Assembly: GCF_014195635.1 (NCBI RefSeq)
Contig: NZ_JACICC010000004.1
Span: 248,001-312,000 of the forward strand
Direction: 5' to 3'
From: Pseudochelatococcus contaminans
GTDB taxonomy: Bacteria > Pseudomonadota > Alphaproteobacteria > Rhizobiales > Beijerinckiaceae
Length of the DNA stretch: 64,000 nucleotides
Under the pieces are notes generated by a model. It made no database searches. It was not told the origin of the DNA and saw only the letters and a program-made list of their open reading frames with translations. Below, piece by piece: positions 36,643 to 45,421 of the stretch (its first letter is position 1; each line of letters opens with the position of its first letter). The translations under genes and the position numbers were made by a program.

Positions 36643-36668
36643 AAAAGGGCGAGCCTTCCGGCCCGCCC
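36643..36668 (-). terminator. Orphan intrinsic terminator on the minus strand
   Basis: Minus strand GGGCGGGCC, GGAA, GGCTCGCCC then TTTT: a 9-bp stem with one G-T pair. No coding gene on the minus strand ends here. A non-coding transcript starting in the palindromic region near 36855 would be about 200 nt. Confidence 0.6.
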
Positions 36669-36854
36669 CTCCCTGTATTGTACTGTACTTCCGATCCCAT
36701 GCCGCAGCACATCTCGAGCACAGCCAACCCGCCTTTTGCCTGATGCAGCATGCCCCCTTGATCTGCGCTTCAGAGAAACGGCATCCCAAATCACGGTAGC
36801 GTGGATCTGCTTCCTGACGCCTGACTATCCATGACCAAAGCCTCAGCCCACTTG

Positions 36855-36885
36855 ACTATCTACCGATAGTAAGTTACTTAAAGTA
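36855..36885. promoter_or_regulatory. Nested palindromes, likely operator of the electrophile-defence cluster
   Basis: ACTATC-TACC-GATAGT (36855-36870), AGTAA-G-TTACT (36868-36878) and TACTT-A-AAGTA (36875-36885) overlap in series. The AGTAAGTTACT element resembles sites of HxlR-type regulators. The element lies about 230 bp before the quinone-reductase start. Confidence 0.5.
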
Positions 36886-37113
36886 TATAACGATGAACGG
36901 CTATCGGATGGTCTCGGTTCAACCACCATCCTCCAGCCAGCGAATGAAGCAGTACGGTGGGTCGCAACCTTCACCCAGCCCGCCGTCAGCGTCTATCAGA
37001 ACCACCTTGTCGCGTGCCGCACGGCAGCAGGAGCTGACAGGTATTACGATCCTGCCGCTGGTGGGCGCTGCGCCCCGCTTGCAGCGATTTGACAACAGGA
37101 CATCGAGGCCCCC

Positions 37114-37701
37114 ATGCATGCTCTCATCGTCATTTCTCATCCCAATACGGATTCACTCACCCATGCGCTGGCGGCCGAGGTTGCGCGCGGCATCGCCGAC
37201 GCCGGCGGGGAGCACACGGTTGAGTTCGCGGACCTTGCTGCCGAAGGGTTCAATCCGTCATTCAACGCGCAGGACCATGCCTATATCGAAGGCAAGGCCG
37301 AATTGCCCACGGACGTTGCTGCTGAAATAGAGCGGATCGAGCGGGCCAACGCGGTTATCCTTGTCTATCCTGTGTACTGGTGGTCGTTTCCCGCTTTGCT
37401 CAAGGGCTGGATTGATCGCGTATTTACCTATCGCTGGGCGTATGGTGACGGCGGCGCGGACGAGCCGGTTGGGCAGCTTGAACGGTTCCGGTTTCATCTG
37501 ATCGGCAACGGCGCGTCGAGCATCCGCACCTACGCACGGCGCGGCTACTGGGGCGCGATGCGAACGCAGATCGATCAGGGAATATTCGACTACTGCGGCG
37601 CCAAGGTCGTCACATCGGAGATTCTGTCAACCTCGGAGCCAGGGTTTCCCGAAAGCCATCTGGAAACTGCACGCAAGATCGGACGCGGCATTTTCGTGTA
37701 A
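37114..37701 (+). CDS. NAD(P)H-dependent quinone oxidoreductase, flavodoxin-like fold
   Basis: This 195-residue flavoprotein belongs to the MdaB/KefF/NQO group (PF02525). SHPNTDSLTHALAAEVARGI is the FMN/FAD phosphate-binding loop, and YPVYWWSFPALLKGWIDRVF is the cofactor-shielding motif. Two-electron reduction of quinones avoids radical cycling. It heads a run with glyoxalase, DJ-1 and GST genes, pointing to electrophile or oxidant defence. Confidence 0.88.
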   Translation: MHALIVISHPNTDSLTHALAAEVARGIADAGGEHTVEFADLAAEGFNPSFNAQDHAYIEGKAELPTDVAAEIERIERANAVILVYPVYWWSFPALLKGWIDRVFTYRWAYGDGGADEPVGQLERFRFHLIGNGASSIRTYARRGYWGAMRTQIDQGIFDYCGAKVVTSEILSTSEPGFPESHLETARKIGRGIFV

Positions 37702-37847
37702 AATATCGCCCTGCTTCGTGCGATGTTCTATCTCTGGATCACCGGACAGGAGACCTGCGGTTCAGCAGACAGTCACCGATCTGCGGATAAGAAAAGGTGG
37801 TTGGAGCCTTAGCTCCGACTCTCAGTATGCTCTGATGGAGACAATAG

Positions 37848-38243
37848 ATGGCCAAGATTATTCACAGCATGATCCGCGTTCTCAATGAGGAACGTTCCGT
37901 TGCTTTCTACAAGGAGGCATTCGGGCTGGAAGTCGCAGATCGTGTTGAGTTCGATGATTTCGTTCTGGTCTACCTGTCCAACGGTGAGTCCGGGCAAGAG
38001 CTGGAACTGACGATCAATAAGGGTCGCCAGGAGCCGTATGAAATCGGCGACGGCTATGGCCACCTTGCTCTCTCGGTCGACGACCTCGATGCGGAACACG
38101 CACGGTTCGAAGCGGCCGGTCTGGCGCCGCGCAAACTGGTCGATTTCAAGCACGACGGCAAGACCCTCGGGCGCTTCTTCTTCGTCGCCGATCCCGATGG
38201 TTACAACATCGAAGTGCTTCAACGCGGCGGGCGCTACCTCTGA
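37848..38243 (+). CDS. Glyoxalase-family protein (VOC superfamily)
   Basis: The 131-residue protein has paired beta-alpha-beta-beta-beta modules. His at IIHSMIRVLNEERSVAFYKE, Glu in the ELELTIN strand, His in GYGHLALSV and Glu in NIEVLQRGG occupy the four glyoxalase I metal positions. It could be lactoylglutathione lyase. Length matches GloA. Its neighbours (quinone reductase, DJ-1, GST) support methylglyoxal or electrophile removal. Confidence 0.85.
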   Translation: MAKIIHSMIRVLNEERSVAFYKEAFGLEVADRVEFDDFVLVYLSNGESGQELELTINKGRQEPYEIGDGYGHLALSVDDLDAEHARFEAAGLAPRKLVDFKHDGKTLGRFFFVADPDGYNIEVLQRGGRYL

Positions 38244-38282
38244 CGCTCTGACCTAAACCCCGCATTTCCGAACGGACTGATC

Positions 38283-38960
38283 ATGAACATTCTCATCGTG
38301 CTGACATCTCACGACAAGTTCGGCGACACAGGCAAGCCGACAGGCTTCTGGTTCGAGGAACTTGCGGCCCCCTACTACACGTTCCTTGATGCCGGCGCCA
38401 AAGTGACGCTGGCCTCTCCTGCCGGCGGGGCCGCGCCGCTCGATCCAGCAAGCAACGAGCCCGCTTTTCAGACAGATTTCACGCGTCGTTTCGAGGCCGA
38501 TGCCGATGCAACGAAAGCCGTTGCCAACACGCGCAAGCTTTCCGATGTCGATGTCGCCGATTATGACGCCGTTTTCTATCCTGGCGGCTACGGTCCACTG
38601 TGGGATCTGGTGAGCGACGCAGCGTCACTCGCGCTGATCGAAGCGGCGGCGCGTGCGGGCAAGCCGATCGGCGCGGTCTGTCACGCTTCGGCCGTTTTAC
38701 GTGATGCCAAGACGCCCGACGGCAAGCCGCTGATCCAGGGTCGCAAGGTTGCAGGGTTCACGAATGCCGAGGAAGAGGCACTGGGCCTCACCGCTGTCGT
38801 ACCCTTTTCGGTGGAAGATGCGCTGAAACAAAAGGGTGGCGATTATTCCAGCGCCGGCAATTTCGAGGCCCATGTTGTGACCGACGGACTGCTCGTCACC
38901 GGCCAGAACCCCGCCTCTGCGGCGCCCGCCGCAAAAGCGTTGCTCGCGCTCATCAATTAA
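38283..38960 (+). CDS. DJ-1/PfpI family protein (Hsp31-like)
   Basis: The 225-residue protein of the class I glutamine amidotransferase-like fold has a nucleophile elbow GAVCHASAVL with its Cys, and YDAVFYPGGYGPLWDL supplies the usual Glu/Gly positions of Hsp31 glyoxalase III-type enzymes. The lid segment GFWFEELAAPYYTFLDAG is typical of the Hsp31 branch. Glutathione-independent glyoxalase or chaperone activity is known in the family. The context favours the former. Confidence 0.85.
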   Translation: MNILIVLTSHDKFGDTGKPTGFWFEELAAPYYTFLDAGAKVTLASPAGGAAPLDPASNEPAFQTDFTRRFEADADATKAVANTRKLSDVDVADYDAVFYPGGYGPLWDLVSDAASLALIEAAARAGKPIGAVCHASAVLRDAKTPDGKPLIQGRKVAGFTNAEEEALGLTAVVPFSVEDALKQKGGDYSSAGNFEAHVVTDGLLVTGQNPASAAPAAKALLALIN

Positions 38961-39080
38961 GTCCTCCGACTTTTGAGCGATTGCCGACCGGTCAGATCAT
39001 GCATCTGACCGGAACGCGCTCTCACGTCCTCGCCCGGCGCGTTCCGGGCTTATCGCCCCATGAAAACCGGAGTTAAAACC

Positions 39081-39764
39081 ATGTCCGATACCAACCTCAC
39101 GCTTTACAGCCTCAACATCTGCCCGTTCGTGCAGCGCGCTGTGATTACGCTGCTTGAAAAGGGCGTGCCTTTCGAGCGGGTTTACATTGACCTGTCGAAC
39201 AAGCCGGAATCATTCCTCGCGATCTCGCCGCTGGGCAATGTGCCGGTGCTGGGCGTTCGCCAGCCGGATGGCAGCGAAGTGGCGATTTTCGAGAGCGTGG
39301 TCATCTGCGAATATCTGGAAGAGACCCAGCCCGGCCGCAAGCTGCACCCTGCTGACCCGCTGGCACGCGCGCGCCATCGGGCATGGATCGAATATGCATC
39401 GTCCATCATTTCCGGCGTTGTCGGCATCGAGCGGGCTGCTGACGAGGAAGCGTTGATTACCAATGGCAAGAAGCTGGCGGAACGCTTTGCCCGGATCGAG
39501 AAGCAGCTTGGTGGCGGCCCCTACTTCGACGGTGCGGAATTCAGCCTCGTCGACGCGGTTTATGCGCCAATCTTCCGCTATTTCGATGTATTCGAGTCCT
39601 TCCGTGATCTGGGCGTTTTCGATAATCTTCCGAAGGTCTCGGCGTGGCGCAAGGCACTGGCCGAGCGTCCAAGCGTGAAGGATGCCGTTACCGCAGACTT
39701 CCGTGAGGAGCTGATCAAGTATCTGGAAGAGCGCAAATCGCACTTGGTCAAGACAGGAAATTGA
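39081..39764 (+). CDS. Glutathione S-transferase family protein
   Basis: The 227-residue protein has a thioredoxin-like N-domain. The active-site Cys is in NICPFVQRAVITLLEKGVPF, which suggests an omega-like, thiol-transfer GST rather than a Ser/Tyr type. PLGNVPVLGV holds the cis-Pro. The ATG at 39081 follows GGAGTTAAAACC. A start at 39060 has no good binding site. It lies upstream of the TetR gene. Confidence 0.88.
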   Translation: MSDTNLTLYSLNICPFVQRAVITLLEKGVPFERVYIDLSNKPESFLAISPLGNVPVLGVRQPDGSEVAIFESVVICEYLEETQPGRKLHPADPLARARHRAWIEYASSIISGVVGIERAADEEALITNGKKLAERFARIEKQLGGGPYFDGAEFSLVDAVYAPIFRYFDVFESFRDLGVFDNLPKVSAWRKALAERPSVKDAVTADFREELIKYLEERKSHLVKTGN

Positions 39765-39785
39765 ACATCGGGATGATGAACTGAT

Positions 39786-40439
39786 ATGGCGACCCGTTTG
39801 TATTCAGCCGGAGCTTCCGGAGGATCTCCGGCTGATAATCCCCTCTCAGGCGTCAGCGACCCGTCGCCGCGTAGACGCCTGACGCGGGAGCAGCGGCTGG
39901 CGCAGCTTATGGAAGTATCCTGGCAGCTTGTCCGCCACGAAGGAACGGACGCGTTGACATTGGGACGCCTTGCCGAAGCGGCGGGCGTCACCAAGCCCGT
40001 CGTCTACGATCACTTTGGCACACGGCACGGCCTGCTCGCGGCGCTCTACCGCAATTTCGACAAACGGCAGGCTCTCATTCTCGATGCGGCACTCGCGGCA
40101 AGTGAGCCGGATCTGGAGAGCAAAGCGCACGTTATAGCTGCAAATTACATTGGCTGCGTGCTGGCAGAAGGCCGTGAACTGCCGGACGTGCTTGCTGCCC
40201 TCAGCGCATCTCCGGAATTGGCGGCGATCAAGAAAGAATGCCAACAGTCCTACATCGCCAAGTGTCTGAAGGTTCTGTCGCCCTTCACCCCGACAAAGCC
40301 CCTCTCCAAAGCGGCGTTGTGGGCGATGCTCGGCGCTGCGGACGCGCTGTCCAACGCGGTCTTCACCGGCGATATATCCGAGGCGGATGCCTATAGTGAA
40401 TTACGCGGGCTGATAATCGCCATGGTCGGGCGCGCATAA
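39786..40439 (+). CDS. TetR family transcriptional regulator
   Basis: The 217-residue repressor has an HTH at about residues 40-85 (LTLGRLAEAAGVTKPVVYDH followed by FGTRHGLLAALYRNF). The N-terminal 35 residues are unstructured (Gly/Ser/Pro-rich). It starts 21 bp after the GST stop and is likely to autoregulate the defence cluster, or an operator near 36855. Confidence 0.88.
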   Translation: MATRLYSAGASGGSPADNPLSGVSDPSPRRRLTREQRLAQLMEVSWQLVRHEGTDALTLGRLAEAAGVTKPVVYDHFGTRHGLLAALYRNFDKRQALILDAALAASEPDLESKAHVIAANYIGCVLAEGRELPDVLAALSASPELAAIKKECQQSYIAKCLKVLSPFTPTKPLSKAALWAMLGAADALSNAVFTGDISEADAYSELRGLIIAMVGRA

Positions 40440-40482
40440 CGCGCCTGTACCCGGGACGATCAGCCAGCGGGCACATTGCTGC

Positions 40483-41391
40483 TCACTCGCGCCGTCCGCG
40501 TGTCGCCAGCCAGCAGATGACGGACCCGACGCAAACCATGCCCGCCCCCTGCCAGAACGACAGTGACAGCGGCGTGTTCAGCACCAGCGCTGCCAGCGCG
40601 GCAGAGAGAACCGGCGTGAAATACGATACGCCGGCCAGTATCGTCACGTTGCCATGCAAAATGCCGACATTCCACGCCGCATAACCGAAGCCCATCGCCC
40701 CGCCTGCAAGCGCCAGCATCATCAAGGCATGATAGCTGAACTCAAGCGTATTCACGCCGTCGATAGAGTATTTTACCCATAGTGCCAGCGCAGTCAGCAT
40801 GAAAAACAGCGTCACGCCATTCTTGCCTGACGCCATTCTGGCCGTGACGATACTATAAGCTGCCCAAATAACCGCACCGGAGAAAGCGAGGCCATAGCTG
40901 AGAGGGTTATCCTTGACGTTCTCCATCAAAATCAGCGGATCTATGCCCTTGTCACCGCCCAAGACCCAGGCAATTCCCAGCAATGACAGGATAACGCCGG
41001 GAAAAATCAGGATATTGGCTTTCTGCCCGTTGAACAGGATGGCGGCGATGATGATGAATGTCGGCCATAGATAATTGACCATGCCGATTTCAATCGCCTG
41101 CTGCGAATTGTTCGCGTAGCCCAGCGAAAGCGACAGGCACAACTCATAAGCAACGAACAGGATACTTCCCCAGAACAGGTAACGCCTGGGAAACTCGCTC
41201 AACTTCGGGAAACCGACAGTAAAAACAAGCAGGATCGAGCCAACCGTATAAATCAGAGCGGCACCGCCTGTTGCGCCGAAGCTTTCGGAAACGATTCGGA
41301 TCAGCCCGACAATCGAACTCCACAGCAGGATTGCTATCAGTCCGATGAGGGTCGCTCTGGTCCTGCTCATGGCGCTAACGGAATTGCTCAT
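40483..41391 (-). CDS. DMT-superfamily exporter, YddG-like (EamA)
   Basis: This inner-membrane protein has about ten hydrophobic segments (302 residues). It carries two EamA halves: WSSIVGLIRIVSESFG in the first, and IWAAYSIVTARMASG with LAGVSYFTPVLSAALAALVL in the second. It resembles the YddG aromatic amino acid exporter group. MSNSVSAMSRTR at 41391 is chosen. It ends the leftward series of catabolic genes and may export a by-product. Confidence 0.82.
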   Translation of the reverse strand: MSNSVSAMSRTRATLIGLIAILLWSSIVGLIRIVSESFGATGGAALIYTVGSILLVFTVGFPKLSEFPRRYLFWGSILFVAYELCLSLSLGYANNSQQAIEIGMVNYLWPTFIIIAAILFNGQKANILIFPGVILSLLGIAWVLGGDKGIDPLILMENVKDNPLSYGLAFSGAVIWAAYSIVTARMASGKNGVTLFFMLTALALWVKYSIDGVNTLEFSYHALMMLALAGGAMGFGYAAWNVGILHGNVTILAGVSYFTPVLSAALAALVLNTPLSLSFWQGAGMVCVGSVICWLATRGRRE

Positions 41392-41544
41392 GCTGATTGG
41401 TCCGGCTCTTGGAAAAACAACGCAGTGGAAACAGAGCAGCTTGCGCTCAAATCGAATTGTCGAATTGAACACAAGCTGCGTGATGTCAATAATCTGCCGC
41501 CCTGTCCCCGCTTTGGCGGAGGAAGGGCGGTTTATGCTTTGTCA

Positions 41545-43047
41545 TCAGTGACCGGATGCCGATACATCAATCCAGATCGTCTTGAGTTCGGTGTATTGGT
41601 CGTGCGCCCAGATGGACTTGTCGCGACCGCCGAACCCGGACTCCTTGAAGCCGCCGAAGGGCGTGGTGACATCGCCTTCGCCGAAGCAATTGACTGTCAC
41701 GACTCCGGCGCGGATTTCACGCCCCAGTCGAATGGCATTGTTCAGGTTGCTCGTGTACACCGCAGCGGCCAAACCGTAAACGGTGTCGTTGGCCAGGGCG
41801 ATGGCTTCGCCGATGTCCGTGAATGTCGTGACAGCCAGAACCGGGCCGAAAACCTCTTCGCGGAAGAGATTGTTATCCGGCTTTACGCCATCGATCACGG
41901 TCGGCTCGACGAAAATATCGTTTTCGGTTTTGCCGCCGAAAGCGATATTCAGATTGTCGGCCTGCGCCTGCTCGATGAAGGAACGCACCTTCTCGAAGTG
42001 CCCCTTGCCGGACAGCGAGCCAAGACGGTTCTCGGGGTCGAGGGGATCGCCCATCTTCCAGTCACGCAGATGCACGCCGATGCGCTCCAGCAGCGCATCC
42101 TTGATGTCGGCATGCACGATCAGTCGCGATGACGCCGAGCAGTTCTGGCCCATATTCCAGAACGCTCCGCTGACAATGTGCCCGGCAACGGCATCGAGAT
42201 CCTCAACGTCGTTCAACACGACAGCCGGATTTTTGCCACCGCATTCCAGCACAACGTGCTTGAGGTTCGACTCGGCGGCATACTGCAAGAACAGCCGGCC
42301 GGTTTCCGTCGATCCGGTGAAGCTGACCATCGCAACATCCGGGTGCCGGCCCAAAGGCGCGCCGACATCCCTGCCCCCGCCCGTGACGACGCTGAGGACA
42401 CCTGCCGGCACGCCGGCCTCATGCGCGAATTCCGCCAGACGAAGGGCTGTGAGGCTGGTTTCCTTCGCCGGCTTCACGACGACGGAACACCCTGCCGCAA
42501 GCGACGGCCCGATCTTCCACGCCAGCATCAGCAACGGGAAGTTCCAGGGCAGCACCAAACCGACCACGCCGATAGGCTCACGCACCACCAGAGCGACGGT
42601 ATCCGACCCAACAGGGGCCGTGCTGTCGTAGATCTTGTCGATCAACTCGGCATGCCAGCGGAGAGTGTGGATGGTTTCGGGAACGTCGGTATTCTGACAC
42701 TCCCTGATTGGCTTGCCGCTGTCGAGGCTTTCCAGCACCGCGAGTTCATGGGCGTTTTGCTCCAGCAGATCGGCAAAACGCAGCAGAACGGCTTTGCGCT
42801 CGGACGGAGAACGCCGACGCCAGCGCCCATCCTCGAAAGCAGCCTTTGCCGCTGCTACCGCAAAATCGACGTCCGCGGCATTGCAGGCCGCGACCTTCGC
42901 CAGAACCTTGCCGGTTGCGGGATCGATAGTCTCAAACGTTTCACCGGATGACGACGGCCTGAAGCCGCCGTCGATGAACGCCTGTGTCGGGAACTCGATC
43001 TTTTTGGCAATGGCCGCATATTCTTCTGCTGTCAGAAGCTGGGTCAT
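41545..43047 (-). CDS. NAD(P)+-dependent aldehyde dehydrogenase
   Basis: The 500-residue protein has the oxyanion Asn169 (PWNFP), cofactor motif VSFTGSTETG, general base Glu268 (LECGGKNP) and nucleophile Cys303 (GQNCSASSRL), all intact. It resembles PuuC/betaine aldehyde dehydrogenase types. The start overlaps the DapA-like stop (TGATG). Together with the amine oxidase and the lyase, it would oxidise the aldehyde left after C-N or C-C cleavage. Confidence 0.92.
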   Translation of the reverse strand: MTQLLTAEEYAAIAKKIEFPTQAFIDGGFRPSSSGETFETIDPATGKVLAKVAACNAADVDFAVAAAKAAFEDGRWRRRSPSERKAVLLRFADLLEQNAHELAVLESLDSGKPIRECQNTDVPETIHTLRWHAELIDKIYDSTAPVGSDTVALVVREPIGVVGLVLPWNFPLLMLAWKIGPSLAAGCSVVVKPAKETSLTALRLAEFAHEAGVPAGVLSVVTGGGRDVGAPLGRHPDVAMVSFTGSTETGRLFLQYAAESNLKHVVLECGGKNPAVVLNDVEDLDAVAGHIVSGAFWNMGQNCSASSRLIVHADIKDALLERIGVHLRDWKMGDPLDPENRLGSLSGKGHFEKVRSFIEQAQADNLNIAFGGKTENDIFVEPTVIDGVKPDNNLFREEVFGPVLAVTTFTDIGEAIALANDTVYGLAAAVYTSNLNNAIRLGREIRAGVVTVNCFGEGDVTTPFGGFKESGFGGRDKSIWAHDQYTELKTIWIDVSASGH

Positions 43048-43955
43048 CAGACGGTCTCCCCGGTGATGGCGGAAACTTCGCGCTTGAGTTCGGTCACGAT
43101 GGTCTTGAGCGCATCCCGTTCGGTCTCATCAAGCGGCTGGAGCGGCGCGCGCACGCCGCCGGTTTTCAAGCCGGCCAACTCACTGCCAACCTTGATGGAC
43201 TGCACGAACTTTCCGCCTTCGAGGAAGTCCATCAGCGGCAGCAGCGCAGACATGATCGCCCGGGCCTTGTCGAAGTTCTTTTCCACGACAGCCGCCTCAT
43301 AGAGAGCGACGTGCTCGCGCGGAATGAAATTCGAACCGGCGCACACCCAGCTCCGCGCGCCCCACGCGAAGAATTCCAGCGCCTGGTCGTCCCAGCCGCA
43401 GGAGATGCCGATATCCGGAAACTCGCGCGCCAGCAGATGCAACTGCGACGTGAGACCGGAGCTTTCCTTGATGGCGACGAAGTTTTTCGATGCCGCGGTA
43501 ACGGTGCGGAAAAACTCCCGCCCCATCAACACACCCATACGCGCGGGGTAGTTGTAGAGCATGATGGGAAGGCCGGCGGCCTTGTCGACGGCCAGTGCAT
43601 GGGCCGCGTTTTCCTGCTCCGTCGGCAGCGCATAGGGCGGCGACGAAACGAGGATGGCGTCGGCCTTGATCTCCTTGGCGGCCTTGGCGAATTCAACCGA
43701 GTCTTCCGTACGCACAGCGCCCGTGCCGACGATCAGCGGCAGACGGGTGCCAATGACCTCGCGCGCCTTCGCAGAAAGATCGAACCGCTCCTGCGCGGTC
43801 TGTGCATAGTATTCGCCCGTCGACCCGCCAATGATGATGCCGTGGACTTTTGCGTCGATCAGATATTCCAGGACATCAGCAAAAGCAGCGTTATCAATCT
43901 GGCCTTCCGCCGTCAGCGGCGTAATTGCGGGAGTGTAAATTCCGTTGAACGTCAT
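43047..43955 (-). CDS. Dihydrodipicolinate synthase/N-acetylneuraminate lyase family protein
   Basis: The 302-residue TIM barrel of class I aldolases has Schiff-base Lys163 in FVAIKESSGL, Tyr134 in LYNYPARMGV and a GGSTGEYYAQT loop (GGTTGE in DapA). The ATG at 43955 follows AAGGAGAAGTC. Since it sits between an ALDH and a FAD oxidase, it is likely a catabolic aldolase or deaminase rather than lysine-pathway DapA. HypD-like pyrroline deaminase is one option. Confidence 0.88.
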   Translation of the reverse strand: MTFNGIYTPAITPLTAEGQIDNAAFADVLEYLIDAKVHGIIIGGSTGEYYAQTAQERFDLSAKAREVIGTRLPLIVGTGAVRTEDSVEFAKAAKEIKADAILVSSPPYALPTEQENAAHALAVDKAAGLPIMLYNYPARMGVLMGREFFRTVTAASKNFVAIKESSGLTSQLHLLAREFPDIGISCGWDDQALEFFAWGARSWVCAGSNFIPREHVALYEAAVVEKNFDKARAIMSALLPLMDFLEGGKFVQSIKVGSELAGLKTGGVRAPLQPLDETERDALKTIVTELKREVSAITGETV

Positions 43956-44024
43956 GATGACTTCTCCTTGAACTTTCAAAAATTGAGCGTGAACAGACGC
44001 CACGAGCGGCCGCAGGCCATGCCG

Positions 44025-45344
44025 TTAGCTTTCCAGGCCCGCGCGGTATTGCCCCCATGCGAGGTTGGCGTTGACGCCGATTGACAGGAAAGGCTCCGGG
44101 GGAGTTTTGTTCGGCCCCGGCGATGCCAGCAGCATGTCGATGAGATCGTTCCGCTGACCGGCAAGCCAATCCGCCAACAGCGTGCCGGTGACCGTGCCAC
44201 GGGTGATACCCAGCCCGTTGCAACACAATGCACCGTAGACATTTGGAGCAAGCTGGCCGAAAAACCCCTCGTGATTACGCGACATCGCCAGCGATCCGCT
44301 CCACGTATACTCAAAGTCTACATCGCGGAGCACCGGGAACCGGCGCTCGAAAGATGTCCGATGGTTCCTGACAAAGCGATCCAGATACTTCTGCCGTGGG
44401 CGGCCGTCCGGATTGAAACTGAAACTGTTCCGGATCAGGATGCGATTGTCATGCGTGCGGCGTACAGTGGTGCCGTAAGTATCAGCGGGGATGACGCCCC
44501 AGAACGACTTGCCCCCCAAACTCTCCTGTTCGGCCTCGCTCAATGGACGAGTGAGGCTGGCGTAGAGAAAAATGGGCAGCATTCGACCTTGCAGAAAACC
44601 GAAGCGCCCGCCAAACGCATTGTTAGCCAGCACGAGTTTATCGGTGGTGATGCGGCCTTTGCTATGCTGCAGCACTGTCTTGTCGCCGTATCCCACTTGA
44701 CTGATGGGCGTATTTTCATACAGCGTGACATTTGACGGCAAAGTATCCGCCAGCCCTTTGACCAGCGCCGACGGCTGGAGCAAAAGCGTGCCGGGCGTGT
44801 ACAGCGCCTTGCGATAGAAGGATGTGCCGATATGCTCCGGCAGATCCTTGCCTTCGATGATTTCGGACGCCTCGCCAAGTTTGTCCAGCCCGCGCCGGTA
44901 GGCATCGAGCACAGCGATGCCGCGATCCTCCACCGCCGCCTGATACTTGCCGGACGGACGCAGAGCGCAATCGATCTGGTTCTGCTCCACGGTCGAGCGC
45001 AGAATCGATTGCCCCGTGCGATTAAGCTTCAGCGCCATCTTGGCGGTGGCGACGTCACCGATGTAATCCTCCGCGCCGATATCGTGCGGCAGATCGATGG
45101 CAAACCCGGCGTTGCGGCCTGACGTGCCGAAGCCGACTTCCTGCGCCTCGACCAGCACGATTTCGTCATCCGGAAAATTCAGAGCCAGTTGCCGGGCAGC
45201 GGCAAGCCCGGTCAACCCCGCTCCAACCACTGTCCATCGGGCCTGTGTCTCGCCCGTGTGCGCAGGCCGGGGCTGGCGGGTGCGGCTGGTATGATACCAG
45301 CCGCATGCAGCATCATCCGCCGGAAGCGAAGTCACGTTTTGCAT
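44025..45344 (-). CDS. FAD-dependent amine oxidase/dehydrogenase (DAO family, PuuB-like)
   Basis: The 439-residue protein has an N-terminal lead segment WYHTSRTRQPRPAHTGETQ as in gamma-glutamylputrescine oxidases. WTVVGAGLTGLAAARQLAL is the dinucleotide-binding motif, and GFGTSGRNAGFAIDLPHDIG is the substrate-side FAD loop. It probably oxidises a secondary amine or amino acid. It lies 77 bp downstream of the isomerase gene. Alternatives include sarcosine, N-methylglutamate or hydroxyproline-type substrates. Confidence 0.88.
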   Translation of the reverse strand: MQNVTSLPADDAACGWYHTSRTRQPRPAHTGETQARWTVVGAGLTGLAAARQLALNFPDDEIVLVEAQEVGFGTSGRNAGFAIDLPHDIGAEDYIGDVATAKMALKLNRTGQSILRSTVEQNQIDCALRPSGKYQAAVEDRGIAVLDAYRRGLDKLGEASEIIEGKDLPEHIGTSFYRKALYTPGTLLLQPSALVKGLADTLPSNVTLYENTPISQVGYGDKTVLQHSKGRITTDKLVLANNAFGGRFGFLQGRMLPIFLYASLTRPLSEAEQESLGGKSFWGVIPADTYGTTVRRTHDNRILIRNSFSFNPDGRPRQKYLDRFVRNHRTSFERRFPVLRDVDFEYTWSGSLAMSRNHEGFFGQLAPNVYGALCCNGLGITRGTVTGTLLADWLAGQRNDLIDMLLASPGPNKTPPEPFLSIGVNANLAWGQYRAGLES

Positions 45345-45421
45345 TTTTATCCCACACTCTCAGAGCGCTATTGCAGAGCGGTATTGCAGAGCATTATTGC
45401 TGGCGACGTCGCCACGCGCAT

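Larger units (their letters stand above)
36421..37113. other. Intergenic region with orphan terminator and nested palindromes
   Basis: This 693-bp gap has no convincing gene. It holds a leftward terminator (36643-36668) without an obvious gene before it, and nested palindromes at 36855-36885. An open stretch from 36893 to 37100 reads in several frames but gives no recognisable product. Confidence 0.55.

Noticed and set aside
36893-37330. 145-codon plus-strand frame overlapping the quinone reductase start
   Set aside because: Ser/Pro/Arg-rich shadow frame; overlaps the start of a convincing enzyme in another frame.
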